Notes: a model not told the origin generated them from the letters alone. A DNA stretch of 64,000 nucleotides from JALYNX01 sp963749415 (GCA_963749415.1 CAVVMG010000001.1:372001-436000); one strand, 5' to 3'. Numbered from the stretch's first letter, positions 1 to 8,326 are shown. A program made the numbers and translations.

Positions 1-3
1 GTT

Positions 4-1626
4 GTGGCCTGGGTTTCCACCAAGCGCGAGGTGCTGGAGGGCCTGGAGACCGAGCCTCCGAATGTGAGAGATGTGATGTTCGGTGCGATGGTCGGACTGT
101 TCGGAGGGGTGATCACCTCCCTCTTCGTCCTGTTCATCAACGCGGTCAACGTAACTGACACCTTCCCCAACATGGGCCCGCCGACGGTGGCCGAGCTCAC
201 CTTCGGGAGGGGTGTGAGCACAGGGGAGGCGCTCATTGGCAGTGGACTGGCCGGGGGCATTGGGTTGATCATCCTGGCCAGCACGATCGCCGGAGCGGTG
301 GGAGGAGCGATCCGACTCGTCCCGGATCGGGCGCGAGCGGCATTGATGCAGGCAACGCTCTGGGTGCTGGCTCTCTCCTTCCTCGAACTGGTGGTGACCG
401 ATGTGTTCGAGTTCGCCCCCTTCTTGACCGACTTCCTCTATGCGGTCAACGGCGGCCTGAATCTCTACGCGGCGGCGGTGATCTTCGTGGTCGTGGCTGT
501 CCTCGCCTACTTCTTCCGGGGCGGCGCCAGCGTCCTCCGCAACAGTTTTGTCAGTTCGGACGCCAGGGGTCGATCCAAACCGACACGCATGGCCCTGGTA
601 GTGCTGTTCATCTCCATCGCGGTGCTCCCCATCTTCCTGGGAGGGGTGATCAACGAGCTTTTGATCAACGTTTCGCTGTTCATGCTGATGGCGCTGGGCC
701 TCAACATCGTGATCGGTTACGCCGGTCTTCTCGACCTGGGGTATGTCGCCTTCTTCGCGGTTGGGGCCTACACCACAGCGGTCCTCACCTCCCCGATCAG
801 CCCCACCTGGTCCCCGGAATTGAGCTGGTGGGTGGCGCTGATCGTCGCCATGATCATGGCAATCATCGCCGGCTTGTTGGTGGGCACCCCGGTGATCCGG
901 ATGCGCGGCGACTATCTGGCGATCGTCACCCTCGGCTTCGGTGAGATCGTGCGCATCCTGCTCCTCTCCGACTGGCTCAAGCCCTATTTCGGTGGGGCCC
1001 AGGGAATCAGGAACATCCCGGGCATTCCCTGGTTCGGACAGAGCATCTCCAGTGTCGATCCCCAGCTCTTCGTCTACTTCGCCGCCGGCTTCGTTCTGAT
1101 CGCGGTCTACATCTCCTACCGTCTGCAGAGCGCCCGCATCGGCAGGGCGTGGGCGGCGATGCGTGAGGATGAAGACGTGGCAGAGGCCACTGGCGTCGGG
1201 ACCGTCACCGCCAAGCTGTTGGCGTTCATCTCCGGGGCAGTGCTCGCCTCGTTCGCCGGCGCCCTGGTCAGCGCCAAGGTGGGGACCGTGTTCACCAACT
1301 CGTTCGACGTCCTGGTATCTCTCATCATCCTGGTGGTTGTGATCGTGGGAGGGATGGGGAGTATCCCAGGCGTGCTGGTCGGCGCCCTGGTCATGATCGG
1401 GGTCCTTGGTGGCCCCCGATCCCCGGGACTGCTCGCCGAGTTCGCCGAATACAAGCTCCTGATCTACGGGGTGATCCTGATCGTGATGATGCTGAACCGA
1501 CCGGAGGGCCTGATCCCATCGGCCCGAAGATCGCGAGAGCTGCACCACGAGGAACTGAGCCAGGATGCCTGGCTCGACAAGGAAGGGCAGTTCACCGGTG
1601 ACGCGACCGGCGAGGTGGCCGTCTGA
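4..1626 (+). CDS. livM: Branched-chain amino-acid ABC transporter permease, LivM type, with N-terminal membrane extension
   Basis: Membrane subunit of a LIV-type ABC importer for branched-chain amino acids or similar small substrates. The LivM core starts near residue 200 (hydrophobic segments, then LNIVIGYAGLLDLGYVAFFA) and runs to about residue 510 with the usual GxxVGTPVIRMRGDYLAIVT region. The protein is 540 aa; LivM is usually 300-420 aa. The first 190 residues hold about four extra hydrophobic segments (near 25-47, 80-105, 118-138, 150-172). The GTG at position 4 is the first possible start, but the window begins here, so the true start could lie upstream. The stop overlaps the livG start (TGATG). 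A livH partner and binding protein would be expected upstream, outside the window. Confidence 0.88.
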   Translation: MAWVSTKREVLEGLETEPPNVRDVMFGAMVGLFGGVITSLFVLFINAVNVTDTFPNMGPPTVAELTFGRGVSTGEALIGSGLAGGIGLIILASTIAGAVGGAIRLVPDRARAALMQATLWVLALSFLELVVTDVFEFAPFLTDFLYAVNGGLNLYAAAVIFVVVAVLAYFFRGGASVLRNSFVSSDARGRSKPTRMALVVLFISIAVLPIFLGGVINELLINVSLFMLMALGLNIVIGYAGLLDLGYVAFFAVGAYTTAVLTSPISPTWSPELSWWVALIVAMIMAIIAGLLVGTPVIRMRGDYLAIVTLGFGEIVRILLLSDWLKPYFGGAQGIRNIPGIPWFGQSISSVDPQLFVYFAAGFVLIAVYISYRLQSARIGRAWAAMREDEDVAEATGVGTVTAKLLAFISGAVLASFAGALVSAKVGTVFTNSFDVLVSLIILVVVIVGGMGSIPGVLVGALVMIGVLGGPRSPGLLAEFAEYKLLIYGVILIVMMLNRPEGLIPSARRSRELHHEELSQDAWLDKEGQFTGDATGEVAV

Positions 1627-2411
1627 TGTCATTGCTCGAGATCAGGGGGCTGGAGAAGACATTCGGTGGGATCAATGCCCTCCAGGGGGTCGACTTCTCC
1701 ATCGACGCCGGCGAAGTCGTGTCGGTAATCGGGCCCAATGGGGCCGGGAAGACCTCGTTCTTCAACGTGATCTCGGGGATGTTCCCGCCGGACGCGGGCA
1801 CCATCGAGTTCGACGGGGACGATCTTGCAGGGCATGAGCCCAACGAGATCACAACCCGGGGCATCGCCCGCACCTTCCAGAACGTAAGGCTCTTCCCCAA
1901 CATGACTGTCCTGGAGAACGTGATGGTGGGCCAGCATTGCCGGACCAAGGCCGGCATCTTCGGCGCCATCTTCACCACCCGGAAGCAGCGGGCGGAGGAG
2001 AAGATGATCGAGGAGAAGGCCAAGGACATCCTCGCCTTCTTCGGGTCCCGACTCGCCGGCTACCGTCACGATCAACTCGCGTTCACGCTCTCCTATGCCA
2101 ATCGGAGACGGTTGGAGATCGCCAGGGCGATGGCTACCGAGCCCCGGCTGCTGCTCCTCGATGAGCCGACCGCCGGGATGAACCCGAGGGAGACAATCGA
2201 GCTCACCGAGCTGATCGGGGACCTTCGAACCAAGAGAGGGTTCACGGTGATCGTCATCGAGCACGACATGCGCGTGGTCCGGGACGTATCGGACCGGGTC
2301 ATGGTCCTCGACCACGGGGTCAAGATCGCCGAGGGGTCGTACGACGAGATCTCGACCAATGAAGCCGTGATCGAGGCCTACCTGGGGCGCCCCTCGGAGC
2401 GCGGAGCATGA
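1626..2411 (+). CDS. livG: Branched-chain amino-acid ABC transporter ATP-binding protein LivG
   Basis: Cytoplasmic ATPase subunit pairing with LivF to power the LIV-type importer. Visible motifs: Walker A GPNGAGKTSFFN (about residue 36), Q-loop in GIARTFQNVRLFPNMTV, Walker B RLLLLDEPTAGMNP and the H-loop VIEHDM. The family-typical C-terminal tail that follows (DRVMVLDHGVKIAEG...EAYLG) is present. The signature motif reads LSYANRRRLEIARA; the Gly usual in LSYGxQRRLEIARA is Ala here, a mild departure. At 261 aa it has normal length. The start overlaps the livM stop and the end overlaps livF by 4 nt (ATGA), so the three genes form one translationally coupled operon. Confidence 0.93.
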   Translation: MSLLEIRGLEKTFGGINALQGVDFSIDAGEVVSVIGPNGAGKTSFFNVISGMFPPDAGTIEFDGDDLAGHEPNEITTRGIARTFQNVRLFPNMTVLENVMVGQHCRTKAGIFGAIFTTRKQRAEEKMIEEKAKDILAFFGSRLAGYRHDQLAFTLSYANRRRLEIARAMATEPRLLLLDEPTAGMNPRETIELTELIGDLRTKRGFTVIVIEHDMRVVRDVSDRVMVLDHGVKIAEGSYDEISTNEAVIEAYLGRPSERGA

Positions 2412-3130
2412 GCCAGCGGACACCGGTCCTCGCCTTCAAGGGAGTTAACACCCACTACGGGGCGGCCCACATCCTCAAAGACATCGACCTCGAGATCTAC
2501 GCCGGGGAGATGGTCTGCCTGCTCGGCGGCAACGCCTCGGGGAAGACCACCACCCTCAAGACCATCCTGGGTTACGTCAAGCCGAGCACCGGTTCGGTGC
2601 ACCTCGACGGTGACGAGGTCAATGATTGGACAACAGCGAAGCGGGTGGGGCGCGGGGTCACGATGGTCCCTGAGAACCGCCGGCTCTTCAAGCGGATGAC
2701 GGTGCAGGAGAACCTGGAGATCGGTGCCTTCCTCCGCACCGGTGAGAACCTCGACCAGGACTTCGACAGGGTCTTCGAGTTGTTCCCGAGGGTGAAGGAG
2801 CGGCTGGCACAAAAGGCCGGGACTCTTTCCGGTGGCGAGCAGCAGATGGTGGCCATGGGCCGGGCCCTGATGGCGAGGCCCAAGGTGCTGCTGATGGACG
2901 AGCCGTCGATGGGTCTCGCCCCGGTCCTGGTCGCCCAGAACTTCGAAATCATCGAACGGATCAATGCCGCAGGTACCACGGTCTTCGTAGTCGAGCAGAA
3001 CGCGAACATGGCGCTCTCGATCGCCGATCGCGGCTACGTGCTGCAGACCGGTCGGATAGTCCTCGACGACACCGCCTCGGCACTGCTCGCCAACCCCCAG
3101 ATGCGATCGGCATATCTGGGAGAGGTGTGA
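2408..3130 (+). CDS. livF: Branched-chain amino-acid ABC transporter ATP-binding protein LivF
   Basis: Second ATPase subunit of the LIV-type importer. Motifs: Walker A LLGGNASGKTTTLKTILG (A in place of the usual G in GGNGAGK), Q-loop VPENRRLFKRMTV, a canonical signature LSGGEQQMVAMGRAL, Walker B VLLMDEPSMGLAP and H-loop VVEQN, then the LivF-type tail ALSIADRGYVLQTGRIV. The length of 240 aa is typical. It starts inside the last codons of livG (ATGA). It is the last gene of the operon; the opposite-strand gene ends 3 nt beyond it, so the two transcription units converge with no spacer. Confidence 0.94.
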   Translation: MSQRTPVLAFKGVNTHYGAAHILKDIDLEIYAGEMVCLLGGNASGKTTTLKTILGYVKPSTGSVHLDGDEVNDWTTAKRVGRGVTMVPENRRLFKRMTVQENLEIGAFLRTGENLDQDFDRVFELFPRVKERLAQKAGTLSGGEQQMVAMGRALMARPKVLLMDEPSMGLAPVLVAQNFEIIERINAAGTTVFVVEQNANMALSIADRGYVLQTGRIVLDDTASALLANPQMRSAYLGEV

Positions 3131-3133
3131 GCG

Positions 3134-4417
3134 CTACTGCTTGGGGCTGATCGGGTCGAGCTCGGCCGGTTCGCCACCCTCGGATAGCTCCTCCGTGATG
3201 CTCTGCATCTCCTGGGTGTCGAAGAGCCTCTCCTGATTCACCAAGCGTCGCCTGATCCCTGCTATGCGCTCGGGGGGTTCGGTGTATTCGATCATGTGAC
3301 TACTGGCTTCGCCCCAGGTCTCGCCAAGCACCCGTGTCCGCCAGAAATGACCGACAATGATCCGAATCGCCGCGGTCAGGGGCACGGCGACGACCACACC
3401 GAGAAGGCCGGCCAACGATCCCCCGATGACGAGCGCGAGCACGATGATCAGGGGCGAGAGGTTGACCCGGGCCCGCTGCACGAGCGGGGTGATGACGTGG
3501 TTGTCGATCTGCTGGATCACAACGAAGATCACTACCGCCCATATCGCCTGGCTCACACTGCCGTTGAGCAAAGCGATCAGCACCGCGAGGGCACCCCCGA
3601 CCACAGGGCCCAGGAACGGGATCAGGTTGAGGAAGCCGGCGAGGATCCCGATGATCAGCCAGAAGGGGAGGTCGATCAGCCACATCCCCAGGCTGGAGGC
3701 GATCCCGACGATCACCGCCACCAGCAACTGACCTCTCACGAACGATCCCATCGCGGTTCCCACCTCACCGGCCACGAAAGCTGTTTCCTCGCGATGTCGG
3801 GGTGGGGTCATTCCGAGGGTGTTTGCCTTGAATCGCTCGAGGTCGATCAGGATATAGATGGCCAGCACTGGCGCCAGAGCGGTCACGGCGATGGCCTCGG
3901 TCACCCCCCGGATCACCAAGCCTGCTCCCGCCCCGAAACCGAGGAGCAGGTTCTGAACCGTCTCCTGATTCGCCGGATCGTTGAGCCAGTCCTCGATGGC
4001 CTGCTGACTCAGCAGCTCGTCGACATTCAACCCCAGACCGGCCCCCGCCTCCCGGACCCAGTCGATCCCCGCCAGGTAGAGATCCGGCAGCTTTGCCCCG
4101 AGCTCGGCAGCCTGAGCCCTGATGGTGGGGAGGATCAGAGCCACAACTGCCAGGACTATCCCGGCCAGCACCAAAAAGGCGAGGATGGCTGAGACCACCC
4201 GGGGAACCCGCAATCGTTCGAAGAACCTGACCCCCGGCTCGAGGAGGAACACCAGCCCCGCGGCGAAGACAATTGGGAGCCAGATGACCCGAACCGCCCC
4301 GGCGACGATCAGGAACACCCAGAGCAACGCCGCAAACCCGACCGCAATCCACACGATGAGGGCAACTCGTCTCAGCCGGTCGGATGGCACTGTTCGCCGA
4401 TTGTAGTTAAGAGGCAA
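3134..4417 (-). CDS. AI-2E family transporter (PerM/YdiK-like membrane protein)
   Basis: Polytopic inner-membrane protein of the AI-2E transporter (PF01594) family, whose members export diverse small molecules or act in Na+/H+ exchange. It has the family layout: two N-terminal hydrophobic segments (residues 15-65), a third near 75-100, a long extracytoplasmic linker (about 110-165), then four or five segments at the C-terminal half including the conserved PFLGPVVGGALAVLIALLNG stretch and QQIDNHVITPLVQ. Length 427 aa, with a charged cytoplasmic tail. The start is taken at a TTG (4417) preceded at good spacing by GGAG; a GTG 27 nt downstream is the alternative. It overlaps the upstream gene by 11 nt and is the last gene of a minus-strand operon. 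Confidence 0.85.
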   Translation of the reverse strand: MPLNYNRRTVPSDRLRRVALIVWIAVGFAALLWVFLIVAGAVRVIWLPIVFAAGLVFLLEPGVRFFERLRVPRVVSAILAFLVLAGIVLAVVALILPTIRAQAAELGAKLPDLYLAGIDWVREAGAGLGLNVDELLSQQAIEDWLNDPANQETVQNLLLGFGAGAGLVIRGVTEAIAVTALAPVLAIYILIDLERFKANTLGMTPPRHREETAFVAGEVGTAMGSFVRGQLLVAVIVGIASSLGMWLIDLPFWLIIGILAGFLNLIPFLGPVVGGALAVLIALLNGSVSQAIWAVVIFVVIQQIDNHVITPLVQRARVNLSPLIIVLALVIGGSLAGLLGVVVAVPLTAAIRIIVGHFWRTRVLGETWGEASSHMIEYTEPPERIAGIRRRLVNQERLFDTQEMQSITEELSEGGEPAELDPISPKQ

Positions 4418-5267
4418 CTATCTCCAGGGTCGCCCCTTCCGCGACCGAGATCACCCAGCCACCCCCCTCGACAGGTGAATTCCAGCCATCTTCGGACTCT
4501 GTCCAGTCCGCGGGGACCACGGCCTCACCAACGACTCGCGTTGGCGCCTCTTCGGGCACCCGGAGCACGAATTCGCCCGTGACCCGGACCGGCGTCTCGG
4601 CAAAGGGGTTGCCCAGGCTCACATCGCCGCTCCCCTCCACCTGGAGCTCGGTGAGCCGCAGGGGCCCGAGATCGGCGCTGAGGCTTCCCCCGAGAGAGAG
4701 GTTCCAGGTCGGAGCCGGGTCGAGCTCGAGGTTCCATCCGGCGAAGGTGTAGAGACCCGGATCCGCCACCGGCTCGAGAAAGATCGAGATCGTAGTGCTC
4801 TGTGTCCTCTCCACTGCCTCGGGAAGCCCGGTGGTCCCCCCGGTACGAATTGGGACCACGGTGTAGAGGAAGCCGTTGTCCGCGGCCCCGACCTCGACCT
4901 TGCCCTCGATCCGGGCCGAGAGCGCCGCACCGGTGACTGTCCCCGATGTCGGGCCCACAAGCGAAGCCGAGGAGGACGGCATGGCCTCCCAGCCCTGGAT
5001 GTGCCCGATCAGGAATAGACCAAGGCCTGCGGTGGCCAGCAGCGGCACGATCCCGGATATACGGACCCGGCCCACTTTCCTCGCGCCAGCGAGGAATGCC
5101 AGGGCCGCGACCATGACCCAAAGGGGCCACCAGGCCACGAAGTCGATCACCACCGAACGGCTGAGCCAACCTATGGCAGCCGCGAGCAGGATGCCGACCA
5201 GGACCACGATCGGAACCAGCCAGGCCTTCGGCACCCCGGGTCGGGCCCCCGAGGCGGTGTGTGTCAT
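4407..5267 (-). CDS. Membrane protein with extracytoplasmic beta-rich domain, function unknown
   Basis: I do not recognise a named family. The first 95 residues hold three hydrophobic segments (about 14-34, 40-60, 70-90), followed by a roughly 190-residue region rich in beta-prone, acidic and Gly/Thr stretches that should lie outside the membrane. No catalytic motif is visible. It is cotranslated with its neighbours: the ATG at 5267 overlaps the stop of the LytR_C gene (ATGA), and its own stop lies inside the start region of the AI-2E gene. The context of a LytR_C protein and a transporter suggests a cell-envelope role, but that is inference only. Confidence 0.7.
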   Translation of the reverse strand: MTHTASGARPGVPKAWLVPIVVLVGILLAAAIGWLSRSVVIDFVAWWPLWVMVAALAFLAGARKVGRVRISGIVPLLATAGLGLFLIGHIQGWEAMPSSSASLVGPTSGTVTGAALSARIEGKVEVGAADNGFLYTVVPIRTGGTTGLPEAVERTQSTTISIFLEPVADPGLYTFAGWNLELDPAPTWNLSLGGSLSADLGPLRLTELQVEGSGDVSLGNPFAETPVRVTGEFVLRVPEEAPTRVVGEAVVPADWTESEDGWNSPVEGGGWVISVAEGATLEIVAS

Positions 5268-5812
5268 TCGGTGTAGCCGACGCCGAGGACGATGACGACA
5301 TCGGACCCCGGGGCGAGGTCGGCATCGGGCAGGGGTTCGACCAAGGCTCCGGGCAGCATTTGGAGCAACACGTTGGCCTCAGCCGAGAACCCATCGCGAT
5401 ACCAGATCCTCGATGGGTCCTGCTCCGGGTCGTAGTCGTCGGCAGGAAGGGTCTGATAGCCCGCGGCGGCGAGGTCCTCCGTGAACCGGCCCGCTGCCCC
5501 CGAGAGCTCGATCGAGTTGAGGACCATGACCCGCACCTCGGCCGACGGTCGCACCGGCACCGTTCCGTTGGTGGTGGAGGGAACCGTCGTGGGCACGGTC
5601 GTTGGAGCCACGGTGGTGGCCGGCGACGAGCTGGTGGTGCTGGGGCTGGTCGTCGAGGCTCCCGCCGCCCCGGGGTCCGGATCATCGCCTGCGAGCAGAT
5701 AGAGGAGGAGGAAAACGGCGGCTCCCACCAGGAGGATCCCGACCGTCATCATGATCAGGTCCCGATAGAACGAGCCCGAAGACTCGGAGGCATGGCGTCC
5801 CTTGTTGGTCAT
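5264..5812 (-). CDS. LytR_C (LytR/CpsA/Psr C-terminal domain) membrane-anchored protein
   Basis: A 182-aa protein with one membrane helix near residues 20-45 (IMMTVGILLVGAAVFLLLYL), a Ser/Thr/Pro-rich linker (about 55-90) and a C-terminal LytR_C domain (VRVMVLNSIELSGAAGRFTE, residues 95-180). LytR_C domains occur alone or at the end of LCP wall-polymer ligases; the free form has no known catalytic activity and probably sits on the outer face of the membrane. The start at 5812 (MTNKGRHASES) is chosen because it overlaps the DUF3263 stop (ATGA), whereas the reading frame upstream of it is an antisense-like Arg/Ala-rich stretch. The pair DUF3263-LytR_C is common in Actinobacteria. Confidence 0.85.
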   Translation of the reverse strand: MTNKGRHASESSGSFYRDLIMMTVGILLVGAAVFLLLYLLAGDDPDPGAAGASTTSPSTTSSSPATTVAPTTVPTTVPSTTNGTVPVRPSAEVRVMVLNSIELSGAAGRFTEDLAAAGYQTLPADDYDPEQDPSRIWYRDGFSAEANVLLQMLPGALVEPLPDADLAPGSDVVIVLGVGYTE

Positions 5813-6045
5813 CGGAAGGCACCAGCCATCGGCTCGGCAGCGCGCTCGATGACCGCCCTGACCCGACGCACAGTCAAGGGGGCATGCACCATGGCCTCCG
5901 GCTGCTCGATGAGCGCCAGCAGGAGGTCGTAGTAGGACCCGGCATCCAATCCGAGCACGAGCTCGATGAGCTGGTCTTTTGGCCCGCCTTGGACCCACCA
6001 CGAGGCTTCGAAGTCGAGGAGCGCCATGTCCTCGGTGCTGAGCAT
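5809..6045 (-). CDS. DUF3263 family small protein
   Basis: A 78-aa protein matching the DUF3263 pattern: DMALLDFEASWW near the N-terminus, then PKDQLIELVLGLDAGSYYDL and the C-terminal PLTVRRVRAVIERA. These proteins look like small HTH-type DNA binders (a sigma-region-4-like fold has been suggested), and they usually precede a LytR_C gene, as here. The start at 6045 (MLSTEDMALLD) is preferred over an upstream frame extension because the family begins close to the conserved LDFExxWW. The stop overlaps the next start. It is the first gene of the 6045-to-3134 operon, so a promoter is expected just upstream, between 6046 and about 6150. Confidence 0.85.
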   Translation of the reverse strand: MLSTEDMALLDFEASWWVQGGPKDQLIELVLGLDAGSYYDLLLALIEQPEAMVHAPLTVRRVRAVIERAAEPMAGAFR

Positions 6046-6467
6046 CCGTTTGAGGGTATTTCTGTGGAACTTGCTACCCGAGGATTTGGCTTGCCCGAGT
6101 GGGAGAAGGCGCGGCCCATGCGATCGGTTCGACCTGCCCACCGGGTCGGTCGAGATCACATCCGCTGTGGCTAGCTGATCATCTCCGCGCGGAACCGGTC
6201 AACGAGACGGAGCAGAGACCCGTCGGAGGGGCAAACCGCTCGGCACCGATCAGTCGTTCAGCAGTAAGTTGACCCCACGGGCAGTAGTACCCAGTTCCTG
6301 CCTGTGTGCAACGGACCGTGAGCCCCAGACGCAGTTCCCCCAGCTGTCCCCACCTGGGGCTCTGGTCCGCTTGGAAGTGATACCTCTTCGGTGGGTGGTC
6401 AAAACCTCGATCTGATGCGACGTATGCGCAGAGTTTCAACAAGTGGTAGTCGGCCCAGGTCCGCTCG
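6046..6467. other. 422-bp non-coding region with a long imperfect inverted repeat
   Basis: No convincing gene lies here. Frames crossing it on the minus strand have poor composition and run antisense into the next gene. The region separates two divergent transcription units (DUF3263 operon leftward, winged-helix gene rightward) and must carry both promoters, although I see no clean -35/-10 pair. The only strong structure is the inverted repeat at 6312-6369, listed separately. Confidence 0.6.
6312..6369. repeat. Imperfect inverted repeat (15-bp paired arms)
   Basis: The left arm is CGGACC (6312-6317) then GAGCCCCAG (6320-6328). The right arm is CTGGGGCTC (6354-6362) then GGTCCG (6364-6369). 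All 15 bases pair, with a small 2-versus-1-nt internal bulge and a 25-nt interior. It could be a structured RNA element, a regulatory hairpin or the remains of a small repeat element. There is no following T-run, so it is not a standard intrinsic terminator. Confidence 0.6.
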
Positions 6468-7496
6468 GTGACATATGAGACAACGAGTCTGCTCGACCTG
6501 ACGCGGCCGCAGATCCTCGCCTTCCGACGGCGGGTGGGAGCGCTCGACGAACGACTGCCCCGGGGACGGGGCTCGCTACGCCGAGCCGCGTGGGCCGGTC
6601 TGCAGGACAGCATGCCGCGAGCCGCCCTCCTCTCGATCCACGCTCGGGTCGAGGGAACGCAGCCCAGTACGTGGGAAGACCCCTCCCTGGTGCAGCTTTG
6701 GGGTCCTCGATACAGCGCTTACGTGGTGGCGGAACGTGATCTCGCGGTGTTCTCGCTGGGGAGGCTGCCTGACGACCCGGGCGACCGGCAGTTTGCCGAA
6801 GACCGCGCCGCACTGCTCCATCATCTCCTCGGCGACGACAGGATGACCTATGGGAAGGCGGGGAGAGCCCTCGGGGTGCATCCCAACAGCCTCAGGTATG
6901 CGGCGCCCACCGGGACAATCCTGATGCGCTGGGACGGGGCCCGGCAACCTGTCATCTGGGCGGTGCCGCCACCCGACGTCGACCCGCAACGCGCACGCCT
7001 CGAGTTGGCACGCCGTTACCTGCACATCTTTGGCCCAACCAGCCCCGAGTCGTTTGCCGAGTGGGCCGGGATCCGCCCCCAGCGGGGAATCGCGGTGTTC
7101 GACGCCCTGCGAAGGTCGCTGAACCCGGTGCGGACACCGATCGGGGACAAGTGGATTCTCACCCGAGACGAGCCGGCGTTCCGCGCCACCCCGGGGTCGG
7201 CAGCGCCGGCCCGCCTTCTCCCGAGTGGCGACGCCTATTTCCTGCTCCAGGGCAGCGATCGTGAGCTCCTGGTCGCCGATGCCGATCGGCGCCGCGCGCT
7301 GTGGACTCCCCGGGTCTGGCCGGGCGCCGTCCTGGTCGATGGTGAGATCGTGGGGACGTGGCGGCGTTCCCAGGCCACAGCGACAGTCGAACCGTGGCGC
7401 CGTCTCTCCAAGGCGGCACGCGAGGCCGTCGAGGCGGAAACGGCGTCTCTGCCGCTGCCCGGTCTCAAAGGGCACGTCGTCGTCCGCTGGTCATGA
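6468..7496 (+). CDS. Winged-helix DNA-binding protein, AlkZ-like (HTH_42/DUF1006 family)
   Basis: The 342-aa protein follows the layout of the winged-helix HTH_42 family that includes the DNA glycosylases AlkZ and YcaQ/AlkX: an N-terminal helix LTRPQILAFRR, the active-site region near residue 46, a SIHARV helix, then LVQLWGPRYSAYVV and a C-terminal FGPTSPESFAEWAG winged-helix unit. Catalytic members carry a QxQ or QxD motif after a GL dipeptide; here the position reads GLQDSMP (Gln46, Asp47, Ser48), so the second residue of the pair is missing and activity is uncertain. The closest actinobacterial relatives are annotated simply as winged-helix DNA-binding proteins. It stands alone between a non-coding region and the oppositely oriented STAS gene. 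Confidence 0.78.
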   Translation: MTYETTSLLDLTRPQILAFRRRVGALDERLPRGRGSLRRAAWAGLQDSMPRAALLSIHARVEGTQPSTWEDPSLVQLWGPRYSAYVVAERDLAVFSLGRLPDDPGDRQFAEDRAALLHHLLGDDRMTYGKAGRALGVHPNSLRYAAPTGTILMRWDGARQPVIWAVPPPDVDPQRARLELARRYLHIFGPTSPESFAEWAGIRPQRGIAVFDALRRSLNPVRTPIGDKWILTRDEPAFRATPGSAAPARLLPSGDAYFLLQGSDRELLVADADRRRALWTPRVWPGAVLVDGEIVGTWRRSQATATVEPWRRLSKAAREAVEAETASLPLPGLKGHVVVRWS

Positions 7497-7577
7497 CTGC
7501 TACCGGACTTATGGCGTGCCCGAAGGGGATACTCCCCGACCACCTATGACCGACAGCCGGTCTGCCGCCCTAGATCT

Positions 7578-7901
7578 TCAGACCGGGTCGGGTTCAGCTT
7601 CCGGGGACAGATTCATCTGTCCGGCGACGTTGGCGAGATCGAACATCCGTCTGACAGTCCGGTTTGCGGTTATCTGAAATTCGACGGCTCCCATCCTCGC
7701 CTGGATCAGAGTCATCAGAGCAGCCGAATCGAAAAAGCTGACACCCGACATGTCGACTTTCAGAATTGGTGCATTGAGCGCTCGGTCAAGTGCGCTGGCG
7801 GTGGACACGTCCACCTCGCCGGACACGGTCACATAGCGGACCCCTGCAGCCTCGTGCCAAACGATCGCAGCCGAATTGGAATGATGCTCTGACCTGCTCA
7901 T
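7578..7901 (-). CDS. STAS domain protein, anti-sigma factor antagonist-like
   Basis: A 107-aa stand-alone STAS domain of the SpoIIAA/RsbV type, which binds anti-sigma kinases and is switched by serine phosphorylation. The beta strand VRYVTVSGEVDVSTA and the helix-start motif SFFDSAALMTL are clear; Ser59 in FDSAAL occupies the usual phosphorylation site. No partner kinase or phosphatase lies nearby, so the target is unknown. It is a monocistronic minus-strand gene that starts at ATG 7901 after GAGAGGG. Confidence 0.82.
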   Translation of the reverse strand: MSRSEHHSNSAAIVWHEAAGVRYVTVSGEVDVSTASALDRALNAPILKVDMSGVSFFDSAALMTLIQARMGAVEFQITANRTVRRMFDLANVAGQMNLSPEAEPDPV

Positions 7902-8101
7902 ATCGCCCTCTCTCCATCCGAAAAGGACAAGCCGAAGCTTCTTTCGGGCGGGAGATTACACCACCGCGGGTGTGGTCATCAAGAGGTTGAGGCCTGCATT
8001 CTTACTCGTTGTCTGAATCGCAAATGCCGAACAACTGGGGACTTGACGCCGAAGTTGACGTCAACAAGTGTTGACTCGGCCAAGGCTAATTGGAGGCACT
8101 A
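7902..8101. other. Divergent intergenic region with TTGAC repeats
   Basis: This 200-bp spacer separates the STAS gene (leftward) and the small HTH gene (rightward). Its right half holds three TTGAC copies (8043, 8055, 8071), one of which is part of a perfect 12-bp palindrome described separately. No RNA gene was recognised. Confidence 0.5.
8054..8065. promoter_or_regulatory. Perfect 12-bp palindrome GTTGACGTCAAC, putative operator
   Basis: GTTGACGTCAAC is fully self-complementary and lies 37 bp before the start of the small HTH gene at 8102. Two further TTGAC half sites sit 12 bp before and 16 bp after it. The arrangement fits autoregulation by the HTH protein; that is inference. Confidence 0.5.
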
Positions 8102-8326
8102 ATGGACAAGGTCCGGGTCAGGGTGCGAGTCACCGCCGACGAACGAGAACCCATTTCAGGCATCCGAGCGCTCTGTCGCGAGTCCATGAAGATCGAGAAG
8201 GGGCTGCGCGATCTGGTGAGTGCGGCGCGGGCCCAGGGTCACTCATGGACGGAGATCGGCAAGGCGATGGGCATGACCAAGCAGGCCGCGTGGCGTCGCT
8301 TCACAAAGGGACCCATCCACATCTGA
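8102..8326 (+). CDS. Small helix-turn-helix protein
   Basis: A 74-aa protein whose C-terminal half is a clear HTH: GHSWTEIGKAMGMTKQAAWR, residues about 46-65, the form seen in many small actinobacterial proteins (W-x-E-I-G-x-x-L/M-G-x-x-x-Q-A-A-W). The N-terminal half is charged. The start at 8102 is fixed by GGAGG at 8092-8096; a TTG 12 nt upstream is too close to that site. A palindrome lies just upstream and a likely terminator follows. The DNA target is unknown, probably its own promoter. Confidence 0.78.
   Translation: MDKVRVRVRVTADEREPISGIRALCRESMKIEKGLRDLVSAARAQGHSWTEIGKAMGMTKQAAWRRFTKGPIHI

Noticed and set aside
6179..6613. Long minus-strand reading frame across the 6-kb spacer
   Set aside because: It is Arg/Ser-rich, runs antisense into the winged-helix gene and has no family motif.
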